A program made the translations under genes and the position numbers. Below the pieces are notes generated by a model that saw nothing but the letters and a program-made list of their open reading frames with translations, had not been told where the DNA came from and did no database searches. Below, piece by piece: positions 38,056 to 46,880 of a stretch of 64,000 nucleotides of DNA. The DNA is taken from the NCBI RefSeq assembly GCF_946480305.1, contig NZ_CAMLJQ010000005.1:174535-238534 (forward strand), in the 5' to 3' direction. Origin of the DNA: an uncultured Caldimonas sp. (GTDB lineage Bacteria > Pseudomonadota > Gammaproteobacteria > Burkholderiales > Burkholderiaceae). Position 1 is the first letter of the stretch; each line of letters begins with the position of its first letter.

Positions 38056-39078
38056 TCAACGCGTCAGGCGGGCAAACCGTTGGCGGCCGGTGGCGGCGCC
38101 GCGCAACACGTCGAACCAGCCCCAGAGCGAGCCGATGCCGTAGCCGAAATGATAGGCACCGATGACGATCGGCAGTCGCCACCAGAGCGTCCAGTCGGAC
38201 CGGGCAGCGATCAGCGTGGCCGCCCCAAGCACAGCCGCTGCATATGCCACGCCAAGCGCGATCCACAGGGCGTGAGGCAACAACCCGACCGCGGCGCCGA
38301 TCAGCGAGGCCGACAGCGCCAGCACGAACAACGCGGGCACCAGATGGCGCAGCGCGGCCGGCTGCCCGTGCTTGCGCATCACGAAGGGCTTCCAGTAGCC
38401 GTACTGCAGGTATTGGCGGAACAACGCGCCGACCGCTCCGCGCGGCCGGTAGCTGCTGCGGATGGCGGAGGACTGCCACACCCTTCCGCCTCCTTTCACG
38501 ATGCGCAGGTTGTGTTCGTCGTCCTGGTTGCGCACCAGGGCTTCGTCGAACCCGCCGAAACGCTCGAAGGTGCTGCGCGGCCAGCAGCCGAGGTAGACCG
38601 TGTCGACCCAGCCGTTGTAGTCGAGCTGACGTGACGTGGCGCCGCCGGCGAGCCAGCGCGACTGGAAGGCTGCCGCGATGGTGCGCTGCACCGGCGAGTC
38701 ACCTTCGGCACGCCACGGGCCGCCGACGTTGTCTGCCCCGCTCTCCGCCAGCGCGCGCAGGCACTGGGCGATGTAATCGTCGGCGTACACCGTGTGTACA
38801 TCCATCCGCACGATCACGTCCCCGCGTGCGCTTTCGAGTGCTCGATTCAGCCCGGCAGAGACGATCCGCCCGGGGTTGTCTATCACACGGAAACGCTCGT
38901 CGCCGGCCGCCAGCTGTTCCAAGGCTTGCGCCGTGCCGTCGTCGCTGCGCCCATCGGCCACCAGCACCTCCAGCGACCACCCTGGCGGCAGCTGCTGCCG
39001 CGCCACACTCGCGCAGAACGCCTCGATGTGTGCGCGCTCGTTGCGGCACGGCACGATGACCGACACCACCCGGCTCAT
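38056..39078 (-). CDS. Glycosyltransferase family 2
   Basis: 340-residue predicted inner-membrane glycosyltransferase. The GT-A domain has VIVPCRNERAHIEAF, VADGRSDDGT, and the metal-binding VRMDVHTVY in place of a plain DXD. The C-terminal part has three or so membrane helices (about 250-335). It resembles exopolysaccharide GT2 enzymes. It overlaps the GT4 gene by ATGA. Confidence 0.9.
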   Translation of the reverse strand: MSRVVSVIVPCRNERAHIEAFCASVARQQLPPGWSLEVLVADGRSDDGTAQALEQLAAGDERFRVIDNPGRIVSAGLNRALESARGDVIVRMDVHTVYADDYIAQCLRALAESGADNVGGPWRAEGDSPVQRTIAAAFQSRWLAGGATSRQLDYNGWVDTVYLGCWPRSTFERFGGFDEALVRNQDDEHNLRIVKGGGRVWQSSAIRSSYRPRGAVGALFRQYLQYGYWKPFVMRKHGQPAALRHLVPALFVLALSASLIGAAVGLLPHALWIALGVAYAAAVLGAATLIAARSDWTLWWRLPIVIGAYHFGYGIGSLWGWFDVLRGAATGRQRFARLTR

Positions 39079-40145
39079 CGCTGTGCCTCGTTCAGCAAGC
39101 TGCGATAGAGCGCGTCCATGCGATCCATCTGGGTGCGCCGGGCGGCATGAGGGTCGACCCGCGTGCGGTTGTGGCGCCCCATCTCCAGGGCACGCGCCGG
39201 CTCGTGCAGCAGTTCACGCAGCGCCTGCGCCAACGCCGCCGGGTCGCGCGCCGGCAGCAGCCATCCGCCTTGTGCGTCGACCCACTGGCGGTTGGCGGGG
39301 AGGTCGGACACGATCACCGGCAGACCGGAGGCCATGGATTCGAGCAACGCCACGGAGGTGGCATCGCTCTCGGGAATGGAAACGCTCACATGCGCGCGAT
39401 TGACGATCTGCGCGAGCCGGTCTTCGTCCACGCGGCCATGAAAGTGGACGACATCGGCAATGCCGAGCGCCTGGGCCGTCGAACGCAGCCGCGCCTCGAG
39501 CGGGCCGCCGCCCAGCAAGTGCAACTCGAGCGCTGCCCCAGGCTCGGTTGCGCGCAGACGCGCGGTGGCATCCAGGATCACATCGATGTTGTAGTTGGGC
39601 TCCCACACCCGCAGGCTCACGATGCGGAACACCGGGTCGGTGCTCGGGTAGGGGCGGAACTTCTCGGTGTCCGCTCCCCAGTAGATCTGGTGCAACGGCG
39701 CCCGCGGGCCGTAGCGAGCGATCTCGTCGAGCATGTCCTGGCTGTCGGCGGTGATCAGGTCAGCCCGACGCAGCGTCCAGCCGGTAACGGCGCGAACCAG
39801 CCGGCTGCGATGCGGCGAAACGAGGATGTCGGAGCCCCAGCCGGTCAGCACCACGGGGCCGCGACCGCACGCGGCGGCCCACAGGCCGTACGACGTGATG
39901 TAGTGACCGTGCACGACGTCCGGTGCCAGTTCTTGCGCCAGCCGGCGCACGCGGGGCACGGCGGCAAACCACGGCCAGTTGCCGTCGGGCGTGTCCAGCG
40001 CCAGCACGTCGGCTCCCGGGATGCGCTGGAAGTGCCGTGTAGCCACCGTGCAGCGCCAGCCGCGCTGCGCCATCGCCGTGACCCACCGCTGCGTGTGCAC
40101 GCTTTGCGCGTCGGCGAAGAAGAGGATGTGGCGCGTGCCGCTCAT
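39075..40145 (-). CDS. Glycosyltransferase family 4
   Basis: 356-residue GT-B enzyme transferring a sugar to the growing lipid-linked chain. The N-terminal domain has HGHYITSYGLWAA; the C-terminal domain has HLLGGGPLEARL, FHGRVDEDRLAQI, and the ESDATSVALLESMASGLPVI nucleotide-sugar site. ATG 40145 overlaps the acyltransferase stop as ATGA. Confidence 0.9.
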   Translation of the reverse strand: MSGTRHILFFADAQSVHTQRWVTAMAQRGWRCTVATRHFQRIPGADVLALDTPDGNWPWFAAVPRVRRLAQELAPDVVHGHYITSYGLWAAACGRGPVVLTGWGSDILVSPHRSRLVRAVTGWTLRRADLITADSQDMLDEIARYGPRAPLHQIYWGADTEKFRPYPSTDPVFRIVSLRVWEPNYNIDVILDATARLRATEPGAALELHLLGGGPLEARLRSTAQALGIADVVHFHGRVDEDRLAQIVNRAHVSVSIPESDATSVALLESMASGLPVIVSDLPANRQWVDAQGGWLLPARDPAALAQALRELLHEPARALEMGRHNRTRVDPHAARRTQMDRMDALYRSLLNEAQR

Positions 40146-40720
40146 GGTCGCGCCTGCTGCCAGCCGATGCCGCAGTAGTGCGCCGCGACCTCGGGATGCC
40201 GTTCGATCCAGGCGGCGTCCATCTCGCGCACGTCGCCCACCACCTGAGCCGGCTGCCCGCCGATGACGGCGTAGTCCGGAAATTCGCCGTCGACGTAGCT
40301 GAGGGCGCGCACCAGCACCCCGCGACCCAGGCGTGTGCCGGGCGCGATCACCGCGCCTGGGCCGATGAAGCAGTACGGGCCGATGCTCGTAACGACGCGC
40401 ACCATGCCGGCCGGCTGCGGATGGCCCCAGTACGCACGGCCCATCAGCCGTACCGCCACGTGGCTGGAGTGGCTCAGGATCGACACGTGATTCGTGATCT
40501 GCGAGCCTTCGCCGATGCTCAGACCGCCCGATGCATCGACGAAGTTGAAGTGGCCGATGAAGACGTGGTCGTCGATCTGCAGTCGATCGGCGCCCTGCAG
40601 TTCGCACGCGGTGCTGATGCGGGTGTGCGGCAGCCACGCGCCGTCGTGCCGCCGAAAGCCGTAGGCCATGCGGGGGCTGGTGAGGCGGCGCAGCAGGGAA
40701 TGGACGACAGACTTCAACAT
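40142..40720 (-). CDS. Hexapeptide-repeat acyltransferase
   Basis: 192-residue left-handed beta-helix enzyme, WbbJ/maa-like. Hexapeptide turns are seen in ISTACELQGADRLQIDDHVF, LSIGEGSQITNHVSI, and SIGPYCFIGPGAVIAPG. It probably O- or N-acetylates a sugar of the cluster glycan. A much longer frame upstream is only the shadow of the flippase gene. It is 26 bp downstream of the flippase. Confidence 0.85.
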   Translation of the reverse strand: MLKSVVHSLLRRLTSPRMAYGFRRHDGAWLPHTRISTACELQGADRLQIDDHVFIGHFNFVDASGGLSIGEGSQITNHVSILSHSSHVAVRLMGRAYWGHPQPAGMVRVVTSIGPYCFIGPGAVIAPGTRLGRGVLVRALSYVDGEFPDYAVIGGQPAQVVGDVREMDAAWIERHPEVAAHYCGIGWQQARP

Positions 40721-40746
40721 GGAGCGGCAGCGATGCGGGCAGCAGT

Positions 40747-42033
40747 CTACCGGGCGGCCCGGCGCAACGGCGTGCTCAGGTCGCTGACGAGGCGCCGTGC
40801 ATCCGGGCGCAGCAGCTGGGCCCAGCCCAAGGCCGCATGACGTCGGAACAAGGCCAGGCCCCAACCGATCGCGAGCAGATAGGACACCGACGTGGCGACG
40901 GCCGCCCCGGCAGCCCCCCACCGGGGCACCAGCAGGAAGCACACGACGACGTTGAGCGCGAGCGACGTGGCCGCCACCGCGGCCGAAAGCTGCGGCCGCC
41001 CCAGATAGTTGGTGTAGAAGGCCGACAGTGTGGACGCACTCGCATAGGCCCACACGCCGGGCAGCAACAGCAACAACAGGGGCAGCGAATCGGCATAGGC
41101 CGGCCCCAGAACGGCCGGCAGCAGCCACCACGCTGCCACAACGAGCAGCGGCGACACGATCACCAATACGGCCAGGTTCAAATGGACCACCCGCACCGTC
41201 AGCGCGGCCGCCTGGGCGCGGTCGGGCTGCCCGATGCGGGCGTACGCTGCGACGCTCACCGACGAAGAAACGAACCAGAGCAGTTCCGCGACGGTGACCG
41301 CAACCGAGTAGACGCCCGCCGGGGCCAACCCTGCCACGCGCTCGACGATGAACAGATCCACCCGGTAGTTGAGCCAACTGATGAGGTTGGTGATGCCCAC
41401 CACGCAACAGAAGCCGGCCATCGGCCGCCACTGCGCCCATGAAACGCGCCGCAGTCCGAAGCGCGTGATGGCGTGGGCGGCCGCCGCCAGGCCGACCGAC
41501 GCCCGGGCCACCACCCAGGCGGCCATGACGTCCAGCGCGCCCAGGCCGGACCGCATGAACAGTGGAAACAACGCGAGGGTCAACAGCGGAGGTGCCACCG
41601 TGAGCAGATTGATGGGGCCCATGCGCCCAAGGCCGAGGTGCAGCCCGGACACCGTGGGCGTCAACAGCAGAAGTGGAGCCGCCGCTGCCAGCAAGGGCAG
41701 GTACCGGTAGGCCGGGTCATCGCCGGTCCATCGGGCCGCCACACCGAACGCGACCGCGCCGAGCCCACCGGCCAGCACGCAGAACAGCAAGGCGCCGCCG
41801 AGCCAGTTGGCCGCCTCTTCGCCGTGGTGCGAGACACGCCGCGCCACGGCGAGGCCAATGCCGGAAAACAGCGCGGCATACACCGCCTCGGTCGCGACCA
41901 GCAGCGAAAACACGCCTTGATGCTCCGGCCCTCGCCGGGCGACGACCGCGATGATCGCCATGCCGAGCGCCACTCCGAGCGATTTCGCGATGAAATGGCT
42001 GATCGCGCCGCGAGAGATCGACGGAGAGGACAT
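40747..42033 (-). CDS. Polysaccharide flippase (Wzx-like)
   Basis: 428-residue membrane protein with about 12-14 transmembrane helices, of the polysaccharide-transport (PST/MOP) type. It likely flips the lipid-linked glycan to the periplasm. Features are [17 protein letters not shown] at the N-terminus and [18 protein letters not shown], a conserved Wzx segment. The start ATG 42033 has no strong ribosome site. It is the first gene of the cluster and is divergent from lysS with 136 bp between them. Confidence 0.9.
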   Translation of the reverse strand: MSSPSISRGAISHFIAKSLGVALGMAIIAVVARRGPEHQGVFSLLVATEAVYAALFSGIGLAVARRVSHHGEEAANWLGGALLFCVLAGGLGAVAFGVAARWTGDDPAYRYLPLLAAAAPLLLLTPTVSGLHLGLGRMGPINLLTVAPPLLTLALFPLFMRSGLGALDVMAAWVVARASVGLAAAAHAITRFGLRRVSWAQWRPMAGFCCVVGITNLISWLNYRVDLFIVERVAGLAPAGVYSVAVTVAELLWFVSSSVSVAAYARIGQPDRAQAAALTVRVVHLNLAVLVIVSPLLVVAAWWLLPAVLGPAYADSLPLLLLLLPGVWAYASASTLSAFYTNYLGRPQLSAAVAATSLALNVVVCFLLVPRWGAAGAAVATSVSYLLAIGWGLALFRRHAALGWAQLLRPDARRLVSDLSTPLRRAAR

Positions 42034-42135
42034 GCAGGTGTTGAACGCCGAAAGCGGGCAGCGCAGAAGTGGCGCGATGATACGTCGCGCCCGGCGCCGG
42101 GCGACGGAGCACCGCCTGCCAGGAGGACCGCCCGG

Positions 42136-42141
42136 TAAAAT
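42136..42141 (+). promoter_or_regulatory. -10 element likely driving lysS
   Basis: TAAAAT 28 bp upstream of the lysS start; the matching -35 region is poor. Similar TAAAAT boxes precede ychF in this window. Confidence 0.35.
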
Positions 42142-42169
42142 CGACCCCTTTTCACGCCCTGAGCCCGTC

Positions 42170-43693
42170 ATGACCGAACGCGCGACGCCTGCCGCCCCTG
42201 CGGAGCCGCAAGCCCCCGACACCAACCAGCTGATCGCCGAGCGCCGCGAGAAGCTCGCTGCCCTGCGCCAACAAGGCGTCGCCTTTCCGAACGACTTCAA
42301 GCCGCGCCACCACGCCGAGGCACTGCACCGCCTCTACGGCGACCGCCCCAACGAAGAACTCGAGCCGCTGCACGTCAACGTCTCGGTCGGCGGCCGCATG
42401 ATGCTCAAGCGCGTGATGGGCAAGGCGAGCTTTTGCACGCTGCAGGACGGCTCGGGCCGCATCCAGCTGTACATCACGCGTGACCAGGTCGGAGAAGAGG
42501 TCTACAACGCGTTCAAGCACTGGGACCTGGGGGACATCCTCGGCGCCGAAGGCGTGCTTTTTAAGACGAAAACAGGCGAGTTGTCGGTGCAGGTCACCGT
42601 GCTGCGCCTGCTGACCAAGAGCCTGCGTCCACTGCCCAGTGACTTCTATGGGATGAAGGACCAGGAACAGAAGTACCGGCAGCGCTACGTCGACCTCATC
42701 ACCGACGAAGACGCACGCAAGCGCTTCGCCGCCCGCAGCAAGGCGCTGTCGTCGATGCGCAGCTTCATGACGCAGCACGACTTCCTGGAAGTCGAGACGC
42801 CGATGCTGCATCCCATCCCCGGGGGCGCGAATGCCAAACCGTTCAAGACCCACCACAACGCGCTCGACCAGGAGATGTTCCTGCGCATCGCGCCGGAGCT
42901 CTACCTGAAGCGGCTGGTGGTCGGCGGCTTCGAGCGGGTGTTCGAGATCAATCGCAACTTCCGCAACGAAGGCATCTCGGTCCGGCACAACCCCGAGTTC
43001 ACGATGATGGAGTTCTATGCGGCGTACTGGAACTACCACGACCTGATGGACTTCACCGAGGCCATCCTGCGGCAGGCCGCCAAGGACGCCACCGGCTCGG
43101 CGACCCTCACCTACCAGGGCAAGCTGGTCGACCTGGAACAGCCGTTCGCGCGACTGAGCATCCGCGATGCACTGCTGCGTCACGCCCCTCGCATCAATGA
43201 TGCGCAGATCGACGACCCGGTCTACCTGCGCGAGGAACTGAAGATCCTCGGCAAGGAAGCCCCCGCGCACTGGGGCCTGTCGCAACTGCAGTTCGCCTGC
43301 TTCGAGGAGCTGGTGGAAGAAAAGCTGTGGGAGCCGACTTTCATCATCGACCATCCGGTCGAAGTGTCGCCACTGGCGCGCGCCTCCGACAGCAACCCCG
43401 CCATCACCGAGCGTTTCGAGCTGTACATCACCGGCCGCGAGATCGCGAACGGCTTCTCGGAGCTGAACGACCCTGAGGACCAGGCCGCGCGCTTCCAGTC
43501 GCAGGTGGCTGCGAAGGACGCGGGTGACGAAGAGGCGATGTACTTCGACGCCGACTACATCCGCGCGCTCGAATACGGCATGCCGCCCACCGGCGGCTGC
43601 GGCATCGGTATCGACCGATTGATCATGCTGCTGACCGACTCACCGAACATCCGCGACGTGATCCTCTTCCCGGCGCTGCGCAAGGAGCAATGA
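42170..43693 (+). CDS. lysS: Lysyl-tRNA synthetase, class II
   Basis: Charges tRNA-Lys. The 507-residue protein has an N-terminal OB anticodon-binding domain (about 70-160) and a class II core: RRYVDL-like motif 1 ([11 protein letters not shown]), motif 2 [15 protein letters not shown], and motif 3 [12 protein letters not shown]. Slightly Pro/Ala-rich N-terminus. ATG 42170; it overlaps the next gene by ATGA. Confidence 0.97.
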   Translation: MTERATPAAPAEPQAPDTNQLIAERREKLAALRQQGVAFPNDFKPRHHAEALHRLYGDRPNEELEPLHVNVSVGGRMMLKRVMGKASFCTLQDGSGRIQLYITRDQVGEEVYNAFKHWDLGDILGAEGVLFKTKTGELSVQVTVLRLLTKSLRPLPSDFYGMKDQEQKYRQRYVDLITDEDARKRFAARSKALSSMRSFMTQHDFLEVETPMLHPIPGGANAKPFKTHHNALDQEMFLRIAPELYLKRLVVGGFERVFEINRNFRNEGISVRHNPEFTMMEFYAAYWNYHDLMDFTEAILRQAAKDATGSATLTYQGKLVDLEQPFARLSIRDALLRHAPRINDAQIDDPVYLREELKILGKEAPAHWGLSQLQFACFEELVEEKLWEPTFIIDHPVEVSPLARASDSNPAITERFELYITGREIANGFSELNDPEDQAARFQSQVAAKDAGDEEAMYFDADYIRALEYGMPPTGGCGIGIDRLIMLLTDSPNIRDVILFPALRKEQ

Positions 43694-44244
43694 ACGCGAC
43701 CGCACGACTGCAGGATCTCGCCGACGTCGACCGGGCGCTCTGGCAGGAACTGGGTCGTGCGGCCCAGGCTCGCGGGCATGCATGGCGCACGCCAGTGCTG
43801 GCCACGCGGGAAGGCGACATCGCCGACGCGCGGGTGGTGGTGCTGCGCGAGGTGCGCACGGAAGTGCGGGAGCTGCTGTTCTATTCCGACGCTCGCGCCG
43901 GCAAGGTGACGCAGGCAGCCGCGGCGCCCGTCGGCACGGTGGTGATGTGGTCGCCAGCGTTGGGCTGGCAACTGCGCTGCCGGGTACGGCTTGCCGCCGA
44001 GACCAGCGGGCTGGAAGCATCGTCGCGATGGGCGCGCTTGCAGCTGTCGCCTGCCGCGCAGGACTACCTCTCGCCGCTGCCGCCCGGCACGCCGCTGGGC
44101 CAGCCGGTGCCGGGCTTGCAAGGGCGCAGCCACTTCGCGGTCGTGACGGCTCAGGTGCTGTCCACCGATTGGCTGGAGCTGCACCCGCAAGGCCATCGAC
44201 GCGCGCGCTTCGACGAGCAAGGCGCGCGCTGGCTGCAGCCCTGA
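43690..44244 (+). CDS. Pyridoxamine 5'-phosphate oxidase-related flavin-binding protein
   Basis: 184-residue FMN-binding split-barrel protein, of the Alr4036-type PPOX group: [48 protein letters not shown]. It lacks the C-terminal dimerisation segment of true PdxH, so PNP oxidase activity is not assured. It is translationally coupled to lysS (ATGA). Confidence 0.82.
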   Translation: MNATARLQDLADVDRALWQELGRAAQARGHAWRTPVLATREGDIADARVVVLREVRTEVRELLFYSDARAGKVTQAAAAPVGTVVMWSPALGWQLRCRVRLAAETSGLEASSRWARLQLSPAAQDYLSPLPPGTPLGQPVPGLQGRSHFAVVTAQVLSTDWLELHPQGHRRARFDEQGARWLQP

Positions 44245-44251
44245 GCTGAAG

Positions 44252-45040
44252 CTACTGCTGCTTGAAGTTCGGCTTGCGCTTGTTGACGAAGGCGTCCATG
44301 CCTTCCTTCTGGTCTTCCGTCGCGAACAACGCATGGAAGGCCCGGCGCTCGAACAGCATGCCCTCGTTCAGCGGCGCCTCGAACGCGCGATTGACGCACT
44401 CCTTGGCGGCCATCAGGCTGGGCAGCGAGAACCCGCAGATCGTTTCCGCAGCCGCATAGGCTTCTTCGAGGAGCTTGTCGGCGGGCACCACGCGCGAGAC
44501 GAGCCCGGCCCGCTCCGCTTCCGCCGCGTCCATCATGCGTGCGGTCAACACCATGTCCATCGCCTTGGCCTTGGAGATGGCCCGGGGCAGCCGCTGCGTG
44601 CCGCCGGCGCCGGGAATGATGCCCAGCTTGATCTCGGGCTGACCGAACTTCGCCGTGTCGGCCGCGATGATGAAGTCGCACATCATCGCCAGCTCGCAGC
44701 CGCCGCCCAGGGCGTACCCGGCCACCGCGGCGATCACCGGTTTGCGCACGCTCTTGAGCGCCTCCCAGTTGCGGGTGATGTAGTCGGACTTGTACACGTC
44801 CATGTAGCTCCACGACGCCATCGCCGCGATGTCGGCCCCGGCAGCGAACGCCTTCTCGTTGCCGGTGATCACCACGCAGCCGATGCCGTCGTCTGCATCG
44901 AACGCCTTCAGGGCAGCGCCCAGCTCGTCCATCAACCCATCGTTGAGGGCATTGAGTTGCTTGGGCCGGTTCAGCGTGATCACGCCCGCCTTGAGGGGGC
45001 CCTCGCCTCGCACTTCTGTCTGGATCAGTTCGTAGGTCAC
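44252..45040 (-). CDS. Enoyl-CoA hydratase
   Basis: Crotonase-fold enzyme of fatty-acid beta-oxidation, 262 residues. It has [11 protein letters not shown] for the oxyanion hole, [19 protein letters not shown], and the two catalytic Glu in the [16 protein letters not shown] region. The start is GTG at 45040, supported by an AAAGGAG site upstream. It could also act in phenylacetate or another CoA pathway. A perfect 16-bp palindrome 27 bp upstream may be its operator. Confidence 0.9.
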   Translation of the reverse strand: MTYELIQTEVRGEGPLKAGVITLNRPKQLNALNDGLMDELGAALKAFDADDGIGCVVITGNEKAFAAGADIAAMASWSYMDVYKSDYITRNWEALKSVRKPVIAAVAGYALGGGCELAMMCDFIIAADTAKFGQPEIKLGIIPGAGGTQRLPRAISKAKAMDMVLTARMMDAAEAERAGLVSRVVPADKLLEEAYAAAETICGFSLPSLMAAKECVNRAFEAPLNEGMLFERRAFHALFATEDQKEGMDAFVNKRKPNFKQQ

Positions 45041-45066
45041 GGGAAACTCCTTTCGTGTGCGGAACT

Positions 45067-45082
45067 ATACGAAGCTTCGTAT
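45067..45082. promoter_or_regulatory. 16-bp perfect palindrome, candidate operator
   Basis: ATACGAAGCTTCGTAT, a perfect inverted repeat 27 bp upstream of the enoyl-CoA hydratase start and about 100 bp before the divergent hypothetical gene. The form fits a dimeric TetR-type site, several of which control acyl-CoA genes, but no regulator gene is adjacent. Confidence 0.5.
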
Positions 45083-45187
45083 GCAGGAACCGGTAAGACG
45101 CCACAAAGCCCGGTGCTAGCCGGGATGGCGCACCGACGCGGGTGACGCTAAGCTGCGGCGGACAACGATCGAAAGCAGCGAACAGCG

Positions 45188-45670
45188 ATGGGAACGGTAT
45201 ACCGTAAGACGGAGAAGGGGCAAGCCGAGATCGCCACGCGCCAGAACCACCTGGCGTTGAAGTTGCGCTCGGCCTTGATCATGGTGGATGGCAAGCGCAC
45301 CGACGAAGAGCTGATGCGGATGATTGCGCCGCCCGCGGCAGAAGCGCTCGAAACCTTGCTCGCCGAGGGCTACATCGAGGTGATCAGCGTGACCGCTGCC
45401 CGCCCCCCGGCGGCGGCCAAGGCCAGCCCGGACGAAGGCACGCCCACCTTGCCCCCTGCGCCGCACCGTCCGGTCGAAACGATACGACTGCAGGCGGTGC
45501 GCTTCATGAGCGAGCAACTGGGCCCGCTCGGCGACAGCCTTGCCATGAAGATGGAAAAGGCACGCAGCTGGGAAGATCTGCACCCGCTGCTCGTGATGGC
45601 GCACCGCTACATCGCCGACAACCGCGGCAACGCAACCGCCGACGCGTTCAAGGCGGCGTTTCTCGAGTGA
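45188..45670 (+). CDS. Conserved hypothetical protein
   Basis: 160 residues, not recognised with confidence. The N-terminal 70 residues read as a small, mostly helical domain with VDGKRTDEELMRMI, then a short strand (GYIEVI), like a winged-helix fold. A Pro-rich linker (about 72-95) joins it to a helical C-terminal part (LQAVRFMSEQLGPLGDSLAMKMEKA). No membrane segment or signal. It is divergent from the enoyl-CoA hydratase and its end overlaps the convergent DUF3108 gene by 23 bp. Confidence 0.75.
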   Translation: MGTVYRKTEKGQAEIATRQNHLALKLRSALIMVDGKRTDEELMRMIAPPAAEALETLLAEGYIEVISVTAARPPAAAKASPDEGTPTLPPAPHRPVETIRLQAVRFMSEQLGPLGDSLAMKMEKARSWEDLHPLLVMAHRYIADNRGNATADAFKAAFLE

Positions 45671-46880
45671 CCTCCGCCGTGGCGGGCTCCGCGATGTCCG
45701 GCAGTTTCGAAATCATCAGATCGACGTAGTTCTCTTCGTCCTGCCTGATCATGATGCGGACCGGCAGGTACAACAGCCGCGGTGCGAACCACACGTCCGC
45801 CACCAGTTCGTCGCGCCGCTTGGTTTCGCGCCGCGGGCGCAGGTGGTAGGCCTGGACGGTGCCGAAGGGGGTTGTCAGGTCTTCTGCACCCACCACGTCG
45901 TAGAACCAAAGGTCCTGGCGACGCGGTAGCGCGAGCGGAAACTCGATCGACTGCCCGGGTGTCAGCAGTTCCGGGTTCAAGGTCAGCCGCTGCGTAAGTT
46001 GCACGAACTGGCTCGCAGTGTCCTGCACGCCGGGCGGGGCCGGCACTTCGCGGCCGTTGTTCAACGTGATCCAGTCGGGGCCGAACCGCACGGCGGCACG
46101 CCGGGTTCGGAAGGCGACGCGCGTTTCCTCGTCGTAGGCACGGGGCGCCAACCCGTCAGGCGTGATCAAGCCATCGCTGCTCATGCGACGCGTGATCAGA
46201 GGCGCGAAGCTGGGCCCGATCAGCACGTCGATATGCACCTGGTAGTGCTCGCCGCTGCGGATCCACTCGACCTGCGCACTGCCGCGAACCTCGCCACGGT
46301 AGTGGCCCTGCAACGTATAGCTCACACGTGCCGAAGGGGGCCATTCGAAGTCCGAACCAGCGCCGGCGCTCCCGCCCTGCCCGGCCGCGGAGGCTGATGC
46401 CAAGGGTGCCGCAGCGGAGGCCGGCTCAGCCTGCGACGTGGCATCGACCTGGCTGGATTCAGTGGAGAGAGGCGGCTCCTCAGCCACAATCGTGGAGGCA
46501 GCCTCGCCTTCCTCCACGGCAGGTTCGGATGCCGCCGCCTCGATCGGCTCGACCTCGGGCTCGTCTTGAACCCGTTCAGGCGCACTGGCCCCGGTGGCGG
46601 GGAGCGCTGCCACTGTCGCCGGTGGCGCTGGCGCCGGGCGGACAGGGGCAGGCCTGGCCGGCGCAGGCCCGACGACCGGCGGGTCCGACAGCTCGAGCTG
46701 TCTCGTGAAGACGATCTCCTTGCGAACAGGTCCGTTGCCCGGCGACCAAGCGGCAAGATGCAGCACCAGTTCCCGCGTCACCCAGAGGTGCGCGGCAAGT
46801 ACGGCCAGCACGAGCAGCAACTGTCGCCAGACTCGGCGCCAGGCCTTTCGAGATGCAATGCCTACGTCCGGCCGATCCAT
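45648..46880 (-). CDS. DUF3108 domain protein, membrane-anchored
   Basis: 410-residue protein: a short basic N-terminus, one membrane segment (about 20-44), a long Pro/Ala/Glu-rich linker (about 65-175), then a DUF3108 beta-rich domain (about 180-390) probably in the periplasm. Function unknown; DUF3108 proteins are thought to be envelope-associated. The first 19 bases overlap the end of the M61 peptidase gene upstream, so the two are probably co-expressed. Confidence 0.8.
   Translation of the reverse strand: MDRPDVGIASRKAWRRVWRQLLLVLAVLAAHLWVTRELVLHLAAWSPGNGPVRKEIVFTRQLELSDPPVVGPAPARPAPVRPAPAPPATVAALPATGASAPERVQDEPEVEPIEAAASEPAVEEGEAASTIVAEEPPLSTESSQVDATSQAEPASAAAPLASASAAGQGGSAGAGSDFEWPPSARVSYTLQGHYRGEVRGSAQVEWIRSGEHYQVHIDVLIGPSFAPLITRRMSSDGLITPDGLAPRAYDEETRVAFRTRRAAVRFGPDWITLNNGREVPAPPGVQDTASQFVQLTQRLTLNPELLTPGQSIEFPLALPRRQDLWFYDVVGAEDLTTPFGTVQAYHLRPRRETKRRDELVADVWFAPRLLYLPVRIMIRQDEENYVDLMISKLPDIAEPATAEVTRETPP

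Noticed and set aside
40721..41440. In-frame upstream extension of the acyltransferase gene
   Set aside because: The extension is antisense-like shadow of the flippase gene in another frame; the hexapeptide protein fits the start at 40720.
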